NCBI RefSeq assembly: GCF_022206305.1
Contig: NZ_JAKOIW010000007.1
Span: 62,001-126,000 of the forward strand
From: Gordonia sp. 'Campus'
Lineage (GTDB): Bacteria; Actinomycetota; Actinomycetes; Mycobacteriales; Mycobacteriaceae
DNA length: 64,000 nt
Direction of reading: 5' to 3'
Shown: one piece after another, positions 9,307 through 18,314 of the stretch
Position numbering within the stretch: the stretch's first letter is position 1
Layout of the letters: each line of letters begins with the position of its first letter
Notes under the pieces: model-generated
The model's database searches: none
The model's input: the letters and a program-made list of their open reading frames with translations, nothing else
Told to the model about the DNA's origin: nothing
Position numbers and translations under genes: made by a program

Positions 9307-9819
9307 CTACTGGGCGGGCGCGGTCTGCACGGCCAACTCGCCCCGCGGCAGGACCTCGTCGGCCGGTGACAGCCGCGCCGACGCGGCGATGACGGTGAAA
9401 CCGATGAGCTCCTTCTCCGGCGTCGACCGGAGGGTGAGTGTGTACGTGCTGTCCGGTGCCTGGGGTTGCTCGTCTTCGACGAGCCCGCCGGGGGTCTGGT
9501 AGACGGCCGCGAGGTTCCACGGGCCCTGCGCGATCTCACTCGACACGGTCACCATGATCGTCGTGTCCACCGGCACCGGGATGTCCGCGGTTTCCCGCGG
9601 CGTGGTGATCTCCGGGTCGCACTCGGTGAGCATCAGGTCGCACCACCAGCGGGGTTCGACGCTGTGCAGCTCGTCGCCGACTGCGATGTGCAGGTAGGGC
9701 TGGTCGGTGTGCTGCGCGTTGCGGGTCAGGAGGTACACCGAGGTCCCGACGACGGCGACGAACGCCACCACCACGATCGCGATGATCGACAGAGCCTTCT
9801 TCTCACCACTGCTGATCAC
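9307..9819 (-). CDS. DUF2771 membrane-anchored exported protein (Rv0875c-like)
   Basis: A 170-residue protein with an N-terminal membrane anchor (about residues 9-31) and an external domain of roughly 135 residues rich in beta-strand patterns. It contains two cysteines in RWWCDLMLTECDPE that could form a disulfide. This matches DUF2771; function is unknown. Its GTG start overlaps the upstream MFS gene stop by 4 bp (GTGA), as expected for coupled translation. Ends 6 bp from the convergent cold-shock gene. Confidence 0.82.
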   Translation of the reverse strand: MISSGEKKALSIIAIVVVAFVAVVGTSVYLLTRNAQHTDQPYLHIAVGDELHSVEPRWWCDLMLTECDPEITTPRETADIPVPVDTTIMVTVSSEIAQGPWNLAAVYQTPGGLVEDEQPQAPDSTYTLTLRSTPEKELIGFTVIAASARLSPADEVLPRGELAVQTAPAQ

Positions 9820-11792
9820 TGACGACGTTGTCCTGTCTGGTTGTGCGGCGGGTGATCGCCGTGGCTGTACGGACGGTCACCCCGATTCTCGAACGGAGCG
9901 GTCGTCGGCTTGTGCGGAGTCGGCATCTGAGCGGTCGACGGACGCTGCGGGTGGGGGCGGGTGTCGGCCGTCGCGGGACTCCTCCGGGCCTGCGACCCAC
10001 CGGCGGCCCGGAACGCCACGGTGGGCGCGGCGTGGTCGGGACGGCTGCCGCCGAGCCCGGGAACCAGCGACTTGCCGCGCGTGGTCATCACCGTCTGCGC
10101 CAGGCCCAAGCCGAGCAGGACGGCGACAACGGTGAACCCGATCCACAGCGTGGGCGGCAGCAGCACTCCGAGTGAGGCACCGAAGACCCACGACAGCTGC
10201 AACACCGTCTCCGAGCGACCGAACGCCGATGCGCGCGACTCGTCGGGCAGGTCGTCCTGGATCGACGAGTCGAGGCACACCTTGCCGATCGCGCTCGTGC
10301 CGGAGGCGACCAGGGCGGCGACCGCGGCGGCAACGATGTTGCCGAAGATGGCGGCGAGCACGGCGACGACGAAGCACGAGGCGGTTGCCCAGACGACGAT
10401 GGCCGGCGGGTTCTTCAGCTCGAGTCGGGTGCCGACGCCGTTGCCGATCATGTTGCCGACACCAGCAGCCGCACCGACGGCGCCGAGCAACAGCAACTGG
10501 GTCCAGTCCGAGGCGTCGCCCTGCTGCGCCTTGGCATAGAACGCGATGAACAGGGTCAGAAAGCCGGTCAGGATGCGGATCGTGCCGTTGCCCCAGAGAC
10601 CCGCGACCACCTTGCGGCCCAGCGGCTGGCGCATCTTCGCGGCCAGCATCTTCGCGCCGTCGCGCGCGCTCGTCGACGCATCGGGATCGGGGCCGGACCT
10701 GGCCGGCTCGCCGTGGTAGGTCAGCGTGGTCGGGATCTCGCCCTCGGTGGACTCGACCCACGACGGGATGCGCATGCACAGGTAGGCGCCGGCGGCGGCG
10801 ACGATCGCCAGCCACACCATCGCGCCCGGCAGATGGATCGGCAGCAGCTGGCCGAGCAGGAATTCGATGATGCCGGCGACGGCGCCGCCCACGATGGTCC
10901 CGCCGATCAGACCGAAGGTCGTCAGCCGTGAGTTGACGCGCGGCAGATCGATGGTCGGCGGCACCACGCGCGGGGTGACCGCGGATTTGAGCACGCCGAA
11001 CGATTTGGACAGCACGAGCAGCCCCAGCGCGCACGGATAGAGCACCCACGGGTCGTATTCGAGCTGCTGCGTCACGTCGTTCCACTGGACGTTGGCCATG
11101 ATCAGAAGAGCCAGGACGACGCGGAGACCGAAGGTCGCGGCCATCGCTATGCGACGCCCACGCTGCAGCCGGTCGAGGAGCGGACCGATGAGCGGCGCGA
11201 TGAGTGCGAACGGCGCGATCGTGAGTGCCAGGTACAGCGCGACATTCGTCTTGGACTCGCCCGTCGCGGCGGCGAAGAACAGGGTGTTGGCCAGCGCGAC
11301 GGCCATGGCGGCGTCGGCGGCGAAGTTGGCGATCACCGGGAGGGTCAGCGCGGTCAGCCCCGATTGATCGGCGCCGTCGGCCGTCGCGGCCTGGTGGATC
11401 TTGCCGATGCCCTTGCCGGTGAGCTCTCGGCTGCGCATCGCGGCGACTCGCATCACGGTCAGCTTCTTGGGCGTGCGGGGGCCGTGTTCTGTCGGCATGG
11501 CGCGCGTCTGCTCGTCATGCGGGGGCTGACCGCGGTCGTCGAGCGGCGGCAGATGTGGATTGTGGGTGGGCGGCGGGAGGTAGGCGTTGCGTCCGGGGCC
11601 CGGGCCGCTCGGCGGTCCCCAGCCGGGGGCCGGACGTCGCGCTCTCATCTGGCGCGTCTCGTCGACCGGGTAGTTCGTCGAACCGGGATGCTGCGCGGCC
11701 CGTCGCGCGGTGTCGTCGGGTGGTGGCCGGTGGTTCGCCGGACCCCTGGGGGCCCCGCGCCCCTCGTCGTGTCGGGAACTCCGTGGGATCAC
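9816..11792 (-). CDS. Large MFS-type transporter (Rv0876c-like)
   Basis: A 658-residue polytopic protein. A Pro/Arg-rich N-terminal stretch of about 110 residues and a Pro/His-rich C-terminal tail of about 75 residues flank roughly 12 hydrophobic helices. LLDRLQRGRR resembles the MFS loop 2-3 motif. Long soluble tails are typical of the Rv0876c group, whose substrate is unknown. The start is uncertain: GTG 11792 gives the longest reading, and ATG 11648 (MRARRPAPG) and ATG 11498 (MPTEHGPRT) are alternatives. Divergent from the DUF3027 gene and coupled to DUF2771. Confidence 0.83.
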   Translation of the reverse strand: MIPRSSRHDEGRGAPRGPANHRPPPDDTARRAAQHPGSTNYPVDETRQMRARRPAPGWGPPSGPGPGRNAYLPPPTHNPHLPPLDDRGQPPHDEQTRAMPTEHGPRTPKKLTVMRVAAMRSRELTGKGIGKIHQAATADGADQSGLTALTLPVIANFAADAAMAVALANTLFFAAATGESKTNVALYLALTIAPFALIAPLIGPLLDRLQRGRRIAMAATFGLRVVLALLIMANVQWNDVTQQLEYDPWVLYPCALGLLVLSKSFGVLKSAVTPRVVPPTIDLPRVNSRLTTFGLIGGTIVGGAVAGIIEFLLGQLLPIHLPGAMVWLAIVAAAGAYLCMRIPSWVESTEGEIPTTLTYHGEPARSGPDPDASTSARDGAKMLAAKMRQPLGRKVVAGLWGNGTIRILTGFLTLFIAFYAKAQQGDASDWTQLLLLGAVGAAAGVGNMIGNGVGTRLELKNPPAIVVWATASCFVVAVLAAIFGNIVAAAVAALVASGTSAIGKVCLDSSIQDDLPDESRASAFGRSETVLQLSWVFGASLGVLLPPTLWIGFTVVAVLLGLGLAQTVMTTRGKSLVPGLGGSRPDHAAPTVAFRAAGGSQARRSPATADTRPHPQRPSTAQMPTPHKPTTAPFENRGDRPYSHGDHPPHNQTGQRRQ

Positions 11793-11878
11793 GGAGACGA
11801 TTGTTCCTCATCTCCGGCCGCACCCGCTTGAAGCGGGTCGTTGTGTGGCACACGTCGGGGATATTGCACACTGGAACG

Positions 11879-12670
11879 GTGACTCAGGTAAGTGACGGCG
11901 AACGGCTCCTGGCGGCCGTCGACATCGCACGCTCCGCGCTGCTCGACGAAGGTCAGCAGCCCGGCGCGCATCGGCGCAGCGTCGCCGAGGGCGACTGGGC
12001 CGCCGCGCACTACTTCGATGCCGAACTCACCGGTTATCGCGGATGGCAGTGGTGTGTCGTGCTGGCGGGTTCCCCGGGCAGCGACGAGATCACCCTCAGC
12101 GAGGTGGTGCTGCTGCCGGGCGACGGGTCGCTGCTCGCGCCGCCGTGGGTGCCCTGGTCCGAGCGTGTCGCGTCCGGTGACCTCGGTGCCGGTGACCTGC
12201 TGGCCGCCGAACCCGACGATCCGCGTCTGGTTCCCAATCAGATCGACACCGGTGACGAGTTCCGGTTCGAGTCCGATTCAGCGGAACCCGACGACATCGG
12301 CCAGGTGGCAGGCGAACTCGGTCTGGGACGTAAGCGTCTGCTGAGCCGCGAGGGTCGAGCCGACGCGGCGCAGCGCTGGTACGACGGCGACTTCGGTCCC
12401 GGTTCCGAGATGGCCCAGGCGGCTCCGTTCGCATGCTGCACCTGCGGCTTCTACGTTCCCCTCGCGGGCGCGTTGCGAGTCGGCTTCGGCGCGTGCACCA
12501 ACGAGTACGCCGCGGACGGCCGCGTTGTGTCGGCGGAATACGGCTGCGGTGCACATTCCGATGTCCAGGCCCCGAAGGGCGAGGGCTCGCCGGCCTACGA
12601 CGCCTACGACGACGGCGCCGTGGAGATCATCGCGAGGGCTGCGCTGGACGCAGAGCCGGCCCGTTCCTGA
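11879..12670 (+). CDS. DUF3027 family protein (Rv0877-like)
   Basis: A 263-residue soluble protein starting VTQVSDGERLLAAVDIARSAL. The central part has conserved GDWAAAHYFDAELTGYRGWQW and VLLPGDGSLLAPPWVPWSER. The C-terminal part has a cysteine cluster, CCTCGFYVPL...GFGACTNE...YGCGAHSD, that looks like a metal site. The family is conserved in Mycobacteriales next to the MFS gene; its function is not known. GTG 11879 is preceded by only a weak GGAA site. Confidence 0.85.
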   Translation: MTQVSDGERLLAAVDIARSALLDEGQQPGAHRRSVAEGDWAAAHYFDAELTGYRGWQWCVVLAGSPGSDEITLSEVVLLPGDGSLLAPPWVPWSERVASGDLGAGDLLAAEPDDPRLVPNQIDTGDEFRFESDSAEPDDIGQVAGELGLGRKRLLSREGRADAAQRWYDGDFGPGSEMAQAAPFACCTCGFYVPLAGALRVGFGACTNEYAADGRVVSAEYGCGAHSDVQAPKGEGSPAYDAYDDGAVEIIARAALDAEPARS

Positions 12671-12717
12671 CCCACCCTGCCCGATCGCCGGGGCCCGACC
12701 TCCAGGACACCTCAGCC

Positions 12718-15537
12718 GTGAGTGACGATCCGTTCGGTACGGCCGCGCTGCGATCATCGACGCTCGATGGCTGGGCGTCGTCGCCGACACGCCTTGCCGA
12801 GGACGCGGCGGCCGAATCCGACCTGGTGACAGTGGGTTACCGCGATCGGCTGCTCACCGAGTTGGCCGCGAATGCCGCCGATGCCGCGGCCGCTGCCGGT
12901 GTCGACGGCGAACTCGCGGTGTGGGTCGAGGGTTCGGAGCTCCACGTCGCCAACACCGGCGCCCCGCTGACCCGCGACGGCGTCAGATCGCTCGCCGCGC
13001 TGCGGGTCTCGGCGAAACCGGCCGACGGTGAGGTCACGGACTCCGGGGATGCCGGCCGAGGTCAGATCGGCCGGTTCGGCGTCGGGTTCACTGCCACCGC
13101 GACGGTGGCCGATCGCGTCGAGGTGCGCTCGCGTACCGGGTCGGTGGTCTTCGACCGGGAGGCGACGCTCGAGGCGGTGCGGGCAGCGGGGATCACGCCA
13201 ACCACCGCTGGTGGGTCGCCCGCGGTCCCGGTCCTGCGACTGGTGTGGCCGTCCGAACACGCGCCCGCCGACGGTTACGACACCGAGGTGGTGCTGCACC
13301 TGCGTGAGCAGCCCGGCCCGCTGGTCGAGGCGATGCTGGCACAGGCGCCCGACCTCGTCGTGGAACTCGTTGCCTTGCAACGAATCGCCGTATCCGGTGT
13401 CGATGTGTCGGTGGCGCGGGTCCCCGGCCCGGAGCTCGACGATGTCGCCGCCCGGTCGACCCTGGTGACCGTGTCGGTCGTGGGGGATGCGTCCGCCATG
13501 GAGACGCTGCCCGCGCCGCGGCGGTGGCTCGAGGTCGCGCGCGGCGGAACCCGATGGCTCGTCGACGCCGACGATGGCCCGGCGCCCGCACATGACGTGC
13601 TTCGTGCCCCCACTCCGACCGACATCGAGTTGAGCCTGCCGTGCCGGTGTATCACCGATCTGGCACTCACTCCGGATCGCCGGCATCTGCATCCGAAAGC
13701 CGAGATCGCCGATGCCGCCACAGGTTACGTCGACCTGGTTCGACTGGTCGACCCTGCTCGACGGCTCCGTCTCGTGCCCGAGTTGCATCTTGCGCGCAAT
13801 CCCGACGACGCCCGCCTGATCGAAGCCGTCCGTCGGGAACTCCGCGACGCGGCTTGGCTCCCGGCCGCGGCCGGCGACGACCTGATCCCGCCCCGCGCGG
13901 TCGTGCTCGTCGGCCTGACGGATCGGTTGGCGGACATCCTGGGGGAGCTCTTCGGAGATCTCGTTCACCCGGATCTTTCTCTCGCGCAGAACCTTCCGAC
14001 GCTGGGGCGGCTCGGTGGCGAGGAGCTCGGACTGGCGGCGACGGCCGAGCGGCTCACCGGGGTGCGGCGCGATCCGTCGTGGTGGCATGACCTCTACGAT
14101 GCGTTGGCCCCGCTGGTGTCGACCGGCCGGGAGATCGAGGAGTTGGGCGCCCTGCCGATTCCGCGTTCGGACGGCCGAATGGCGATCGGTCCCCGCGGAC
14201 TGTTCGTCAGCGATCGGATCTCCACTCCGATGCGCTGGATTCCGACCGTCCACCCGGAGGCTCGCCACGAATTGCTCGAACGTCTGGGAGTCCAGGATCT
14301 CTCGGTGCCGGAGGCGCTCGCCGACCCGGCGTTGCGTGTGCTCGTCGAAGATGCCGATCTCGACGACGTGGGAGACGACGGGTTGGCCGCCGAGGTGTGT
14401 GCGGTCGTGCGCGCCGACCCGGATGCGCCGGTGCCGCCGTGGCTCTCGGCACTCGCCCTGACCGATGCCGAGGGCGACTTGCGGCCCGCCGACGAACTCC
14501 TCCTGCCCGGCAGCCCGCTGCTGACCGTCCTCGTCGACGACCACCCGTTCGGAGTCGTCGACCAGAGCGTCGTCGACGAGTGCGGTGCCGAGCCGTTGCG
14601 GAGGATCGGCGTCGGGTGGGGCTTCGTCACCGTCGACGACGACCTGCCGGTGGGGCCCGATCACGACCTGCCGGACGAACAGGACTGGTGGGACTCGCTA
14701 CCCGAAGCGCCCGAGACGCTCTCCGCGGTACGCGACCTCGACCTCGTGGACGAGACCCGTTGGCCGCAGGCGCTGACGATGTTGGCCGGCGACGAGCAGA
14801 TCGCCCCGCTGCTGACCGACCGTTCTGGCTACACGGCCTGGTGGTTGCGTCGGCACGCCGAGATCGACGGCTTGCTGCTGGGCGAGTACCGCGCGCCGTC
14901 GGACGAGATCCTCGCGAACATCATCGATCCGCTGGATCACCCCGATGCCGACGGGCTGTCCGGCGCGCTCGCGCGACTCGAACCCGACGACGCCGACGAC
15001 GCGGCGCTGCTGGTGACGCGACTCGGCGATCCCTCCCGCGAGATCAGCGCCGGCGCAGCGGTGGCCGTCCACGCGGCGGTGGTCGCGGCATGCCGGCGCG
15101 GTGCGATCGATCCGGCCGACGTGGAGGTGCCCGACCGGGTGCGTAGCCTCGCCGGAACCGTGACCGACCGCGCGGTGGTCGTCGACCGGGCCTGGTTCTT
15201 GCAGGTGCTGTCCGACGACGAGTCGGTGCTCGCCGGGCCGACGGTGATCTCGGACGACGCCGACGTGCTGGCCACGCTGCTCGACCTGCCGCTGGCGTCC
15301 GAGGAGTACACGGCGACCGTCCGCGATCCCGGTGACGCGGTCACATGGGCGGACCCCGAGGCCGTCCGCTTCGGGGCCGTTCGCGGTGCGGCCGTCGCGC
15401 ACGGGACGGTTCGGCTGCACGACGAGCTGTGGGTCGACGTGCGCGGCAACCACTCCGAGCGTGAGGTGCGGGTGTCCTGGTGGATCGACGACGTGGGGGT
15501 CACGCACCTGGAGCGCCTGCGTCGATCCCCGCGGTGA
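12718..15537 (+). CDS. GHKL/sacsin-type ATPase-domain protein, 939 residues
   Basis: A large soluble protein with an Hsp90-like ATP-binding fold at its N-terminus. LLTELAANAADAA is the N-box (Glu, Asn and Asp of the Bergerat fold), and DAGRGQIGRFGVGFTAT matches the G-rich lid/G2 region seen in Hsp90, MutL and sacsin repeats. The remaining 700 residues are acidic, repeat-poor, and hold no recognised nuclease or membrane segment. GTG 12718 (VSDDPFGTAALRS) is 48 bp after the DUF3027 stop. The 3' end overlaps the convergent TetR gene by 38 bp. A chaperone-like or DNA-related role is possible; nothing more specific can be seen. Confidence 0.82.
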   Translation: MSDDPFGTAALRSSTLDGWASSPTRLAEDAAAESDLVTVGYRDRLLTELAANAADAAAAAGVDGELAVWVEGSELHVANTGAPLTRDGVRSLAALRVSAKPADGEVTDSGDAGRGQIGRFGVGFTATATVADRVEVRSRTGSVVFDREATLEAVRAAGITPTTAGGSPAVPVLRLVWPSEHAPADGYDTEVVLHLREQPGPLVEAMLAQAPDLVVELVALQRIAVSGVDVSVARVPGPELDDVAARSTLVTVSVVGDASAMETLPAPRRWLEVARGGTRWLVDADDGPAPAHDVLRAPTPTDIELSLPCRCITDLALTPDRRHLHPKAEIADAATGYVDLVRLVDPARRLRLVPELHLARNPDDARLIEAVRRELRDAAWLPAAAGDDLIPPRAVVLVGLTDRLADILGELFGDLVHPDLSLAQNLPTLGRLGGEELGLAATAERLTGVRRDPSWWHDLYDALAPLVSTGREIEELGALPIPRSDGRMAIGPRGLFVSDRISTPMRWIPTVHPEARHELLERLGVQDLSVPEALADPALRVLVEDADLDDVGDDGLAAEVCAVVRADPDAPVPPWLSALALTDAEGDLRPADELLLPGSPLLTVLVDDHPFGVVDQSVVDECGAEPLRRIGVGWGFVTVDDDLPVGPDHDLPDEQDWWDSLPEAPETLSAVRDLDLVDETRWPQALTMLAGDEQIAPLLTDRSGYTAWWLRRHAEIDGLLLGEYRAPSDEILANIIDPLDHPDADGLSGALARLEPDDADDAALLVTRLGDPSREISAGAAVAVHAAVVAACRRGAIDPADVEVPDRVRSLAGTVTDRAVVVDRAWFLQVLSDDESVLAGPTVISDDADVLATLLDLPLASEEYTATVRDPGDAVTWADPEAVRFGAVRGAAVAHGTVRLHDELWVDVRGNHSEREVRVSWWIDDVGVTHLERLRRSPR

Positions 15538-16090
15538 GGATCGAGGCGAGCTGCCGGTAGGCGGCCGCGTCGTCGAGCCCGGTGGCGGCCAGGACCTCGC
15601 GACGCTGGATGCGGCTCATCATCGAGGTCGCGAGGTCTGCGGCGAATGCGGCGTCGACGTCACGGAACTCGCCCGACGCGACGCCGTCGGCGATGAGTGC
15701 CTGGACCCGGGACGACGCGGCTGCGGTGTTCAGTTCGTACAGGGAACGTGTCGGGCCGAAGGCGTCGAGGTCGCGCATGAACGTCTCCGACGCGGGTGAG
15801 AGCGCTTCGCCGACCGCCACCAGGTAGACGATGACGCGTTCACGCGGGCTCTCTGTCGCCTGGACCTGTGCTTCGACCTGATCGGTGGCGGTGCGGAAGA
15901 AGTGCGTCACGGTCGCCGTGACCAGCTGTTCCTTGCTGGCGGCGAGGGTGTACAGCGTCGACTTGGAGCACCGTAGCTCGGCGGCGATGTCGGCGATCGA
16001 CAGATGGGCGAATCCTTCGCGCAGGATCAGCTCGAGAAGCGCGTCGAACAACACCGCACGACGACGCGTGGCGAATCCCTGAGCTGGCAT
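15500..16090 (-). CDS. TetR-family transcriptional regulator
   Basis: A 196-residue TetR repressor. The helix-turn-helix lies in FAHLSIADIAAELRCSKSTLYTLAASKEQLV (about 26-57); the C-terminal ligand domain is all-helical. It is divergent from an acyl-CoA dehydrogenase gene with a 110-bp shared promoter region that carries an AGTACT repeat pair, so it probably represses that gene and possibly itself, with an acyl-CoA type effector. The last 38 bp overlap the 3' end of the GHKL gene on the opposite strand. Confidence 0.9.
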   Translation of the reverse strand: MPAQGFATRRRAVLFDALLELILREGFAHLSIADIAAELRCSKSTLYTLAASKEQLVTATVTHFFRTATDQVEAQVQATESPRERVIVYLVAVGEALSPASETFMRDLDAFGPTRSLYELNTAAASSRVQALIADGVASGEFRDVDAAFAADLATSMMSRIQRREVLAATGLDDAAAYRQLASILTAGIDAGAPGA

Positions 16091-16150
16091 GAGGCTCCTC
16101 GCGGTCGGAACGGCTGACGACGCTGTGACTGTACGGAGCGTCGTCGAAAT

Positions 16151-16176
16151 AGTACTGTGCAGAGGACTTGAGTACT
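16151..16176. promoter_or_regulatory. Candidate TetR operator (paired AGTACT)
   Basis: Two palindromic AGTACT hexamers at 16151-16156 and 16171-16176, 20 bp apart, lie 25 bp before the acyl-CoA dehydrogenase start in the divergent region with tetR. Spacing of about two helical turns suits a TetR dimer pair. Inferred from symmetry and position only. Confidence 0.4.
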
Positions 16177-16200
16177 AGTTCTGTTACCTGGAGGTTTGTG

Positions 16201-17340
16201 ATGCCGGTCGATCGCCTGCTACCCGACAACGAGGCGCGCGACCTCATCGCGCTGGTCCGCGACATCGCCGACAAGCGCATGGCGCCGATCGTCGACCAGC
16301 ACGAGAAGGACCAGACCTACCCTGACGGCTTGTTCGCCGAACTCGGTGAGGCCGGTCTGCTCGGCCTGGCCTACCCGGTCGAGTGGGATGGCGGCGGCCA
16401 GTCGTACGAGGTGTACCTGCAGGTGCTCGAAGAACTCGGCGCCCGGTGGGCGGCCGTCGCGGTGGCGGTGAGTGTCCACGGGCTGGCCTGCCATCCGCTG
16501 TTCAACTTCGGCACCGAGGAACAGAAGCAGCAGTGGCTGCCGGATCTGCTCAACGGCAAGCTGATCGGTGCGTACAGCCTGAGTGAACCGCAGGCGGGTT
16601 CCGACGCCGCCGCGCTCACCTGCCGGGCCGCGCAGGCCGACGGTGGCTACATCGTCAACGGCTCCAAGGCGTGGATCACCCACGGTGGCATCGCCGATGT
16701 CTACAACCTCTTCGCGCGGACCGGGGAGGGGTCGAAGGGTGTGAGCTGCTTCCTCGTGCCGCGTGACACGACGGGCCTCACCTTCGGCAAGCCGGAGGAC
16801 AAGATGGGACTGCACGCGGTCCCGACGACCGGCGCCTCTTACGACGACGCCTTCGTCGACGAGGGCCGGCGACTCGGAACCGAGGGTCAAGGACTCCAGA
16901 TCGCCTTCTCTGCACTCGACTCCGGCCGCCTCGGGATCGCGGCGGTGGCCACGGGCCTCGCGCAGGCCGCCCTTGACGCCGCGGTCGACTATGCGCAAGA
17001 ACGAAGTGCGTTCGGCCGCAAGATTATCGATCATCAGGGCTTGTCGTTCGTCCTGGCCGACATGGCTGCCGCCGTCGACTCGGCCCGTGCCACCTATCTC
17101 GACGCGGCTCGACGCCGCGACGCCGGCGTCGACTACACGCGTGCCGCCGCGACTGCCAAGCTCGTCGCCACCGACGCCGCGATGAAGGTCACCACCGACG
17201 CGGTGCAGGTGTTCGGCGGGTACGGCTACACCCGCGACTTCCCGGTCGAGCGCTACATGCGCGAAGCCAAGATCACGCAGATCTTCGAGGGCACCAACCA
17301 GATTCAGCGTCTGGTGATCGGACGCGCGCTGGCGCGGTGA
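16201..17340 (+). CDS. Acyl-CoA dehydrogenase (FadE family)
   Basis: A 379-residue flavoenzyme introducing a trans-2 double bond into acyl-CoA. The ATG at 16201 follows GGAGG, and a GTG further upstream is rejected. Domains: N-terminal helical (1-115), beta (GAYSLSEPQAGSDAAAL, ITHGG; 116-225) and C-terminal helical with RSAFGRKI and FGGYGYTRDFPVERYMR. IFEGTNQIQ supplies the catalytic Glu where short/medium-chain enzymes have it. It is divergently transcribed from tetR, which likely controls it. Chain length cannot be read from sequence. Confidence 0.93.
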   Translation: MPVDRLLPDNEARDLIALVRDIADKRMAPIVDQHEKDQTYPDGLFAELGEAGLLGLAYPVEWDGGGQSYEVYLQVLEELGARWAAVAVAVSVHGLACHPLFNFGTEEQKQQWLPDLLNGKLIGAYSLSEPQAGSDAAALTCRAAQADGGYIVNGSKAWITHGGIADVYNLFARTGEGSKGVSCFLVPRDTTGLTFGKPEDKMGLHAVPTTGASYDDAFVDEGRRLGTEGQGLQIAFSALDSGRLGIAAVATGLAQAALDAAVDYAQERSAFGRKIIDHQGLSFVLADMAAAVDSARATYLDAARRRDAGVDYTRAAATAKLVATDAAMKVTTDAVQVFGGYGYTRDFPVERYMREAKITQIFEGTNQIQRLVIGRALAR

Positions 17341-17368
17341 TCACGCTCGACTCCGGGTGGTGACGGTC

Positions 17369-18082
17369 TCAGCTCGCGATGTAGTAGAAGGCGCGGCCGT
17401 CGAGTCGACGGAAGCTCGGGCCGCCCAGCGTGACGAGGACTTTGAGTATTCCGGGCAGGCGGGTGAACACTCGCTCGCGGTCGTCGGGGAGAAGGCCTTT
17501 GGCCATCATCGGGCCGACCCGTAGCGTGTGGCGGAGTCCGGCCTGCTTACCCATCTTCTCCTCGAAGGCATCCCAGTCGGCGGTGGTCATGTGACGCTGC
17601 ACGATCGCTATGGCGTCGGTCTCCTCATGTGCCAGGTGTTCGCCGAGAATCTGTCGAGCGCGGACGAGGGCGTCTGCGAGGGTGGTGCGGGTTCCGGTGT
17701 CGGCGGACGAGGCCATCGATGTGAAGCCGGCCTGGCATTCCGCGAGCAGGGGATCGATCCGATGGTGCTCGGCTTCCATCGCGTCGAGGACGCGTTTCTC
17801 GTCCTCGTCGCAGCGGGCGAGGAGCAGCGGCCACAGTTCGGCGTCCTCGCCGCTGTGGTGATGATGCAGCGCTTCGGCGAACATCGTCCAACGATCGGCG
17901 AGTGCGCGCCACGTCCCCGCGTCGTCGATCGGGGTCACCGGAACGCTCGCGGCGAAATCGGCGAGATCGCGCCGGAACGTGTGGTGGAGCACGTACATCA
18001 TGAACGGGTCGATGGGCCCGTCGGGTGCGGCGGCCTGGCCGGGGAGCAGGAGCTGGGTGGGGTGCCCGGTGGTTGCGGTCAT
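17369..18082 (-). CDS. Hemerythrin (HHE) domain protein
   Basis: A 237-residue protein with a non-heme di-iron hemerythrin-like four-helix bundle: HHTFRRD, LHHHHSGEDAELWP, AEHHRIDPLL and LGEHLAHEETDAI provide the metal His/Glu set. Such proteins bind O2, NO or act in redox stress. The C-terminal 60 residues (GLRHTLRVGPMMAKGLLPDD...) extend beyond the bundle. The ATG at 18082 is preceded by GAGGA; longer readings start in Pro/Thr-rich sequence. No operon partner; convergent with the acyl-CoA dehydrogenase. Confidence 0.9.
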   Translation of the reverse strand: MTATTGHPTQLLLPGQAAAPDGPIDPFMMYVLHHTFRRDLADFAASVPVTPIDDAGTWRALADRWTMFAEALHHHHSGEDAELWPLLLARCDEDEKRVLDAMEAEHHRIDPLLAECQAGFTSMASSADTGTRTTLADALVRARQILGEHLAHEETDAIAIVQRHMTTADWDAFEEKMGKQAGLRHTLRVGPMMAKGLLPDDRERVFTRLPGILKVLVTLGGPSFRRLDGRAFYYIAS

Positions 18083-18314
18083 GGTCGTGTCCTCGTCATG
18101 TGGTCGGGTGGTCATATGGTCGGGTCGAGCGGTGATGGTGACCACTGTCAGCGACGAGGCTTGTGACGTACTTGTAGGCGACTTGGTCCGTCGACGGTGC
18201 GCGCGCTTCCGAAGCGGGGTGTATCGGTCGAACAGACGACATGTCGAACTCGACTAGGGTGGCGACGGATTCGGGTCGTGCGCCGTCGCACGACGAGAGA
18301 GGAGTCCGAGGCTG

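Noticed and set aside
12754..14664. Long open frame (636 codons) on the minus strand across the GHKL gene
   Set aside because: Composition is Arg/Gly/His/Asp-rich without hydrophobic cores or motifs. It is the antisense shadow expected in high-GC coding DNA; the plus-strand frame has a clear ATPase fold.
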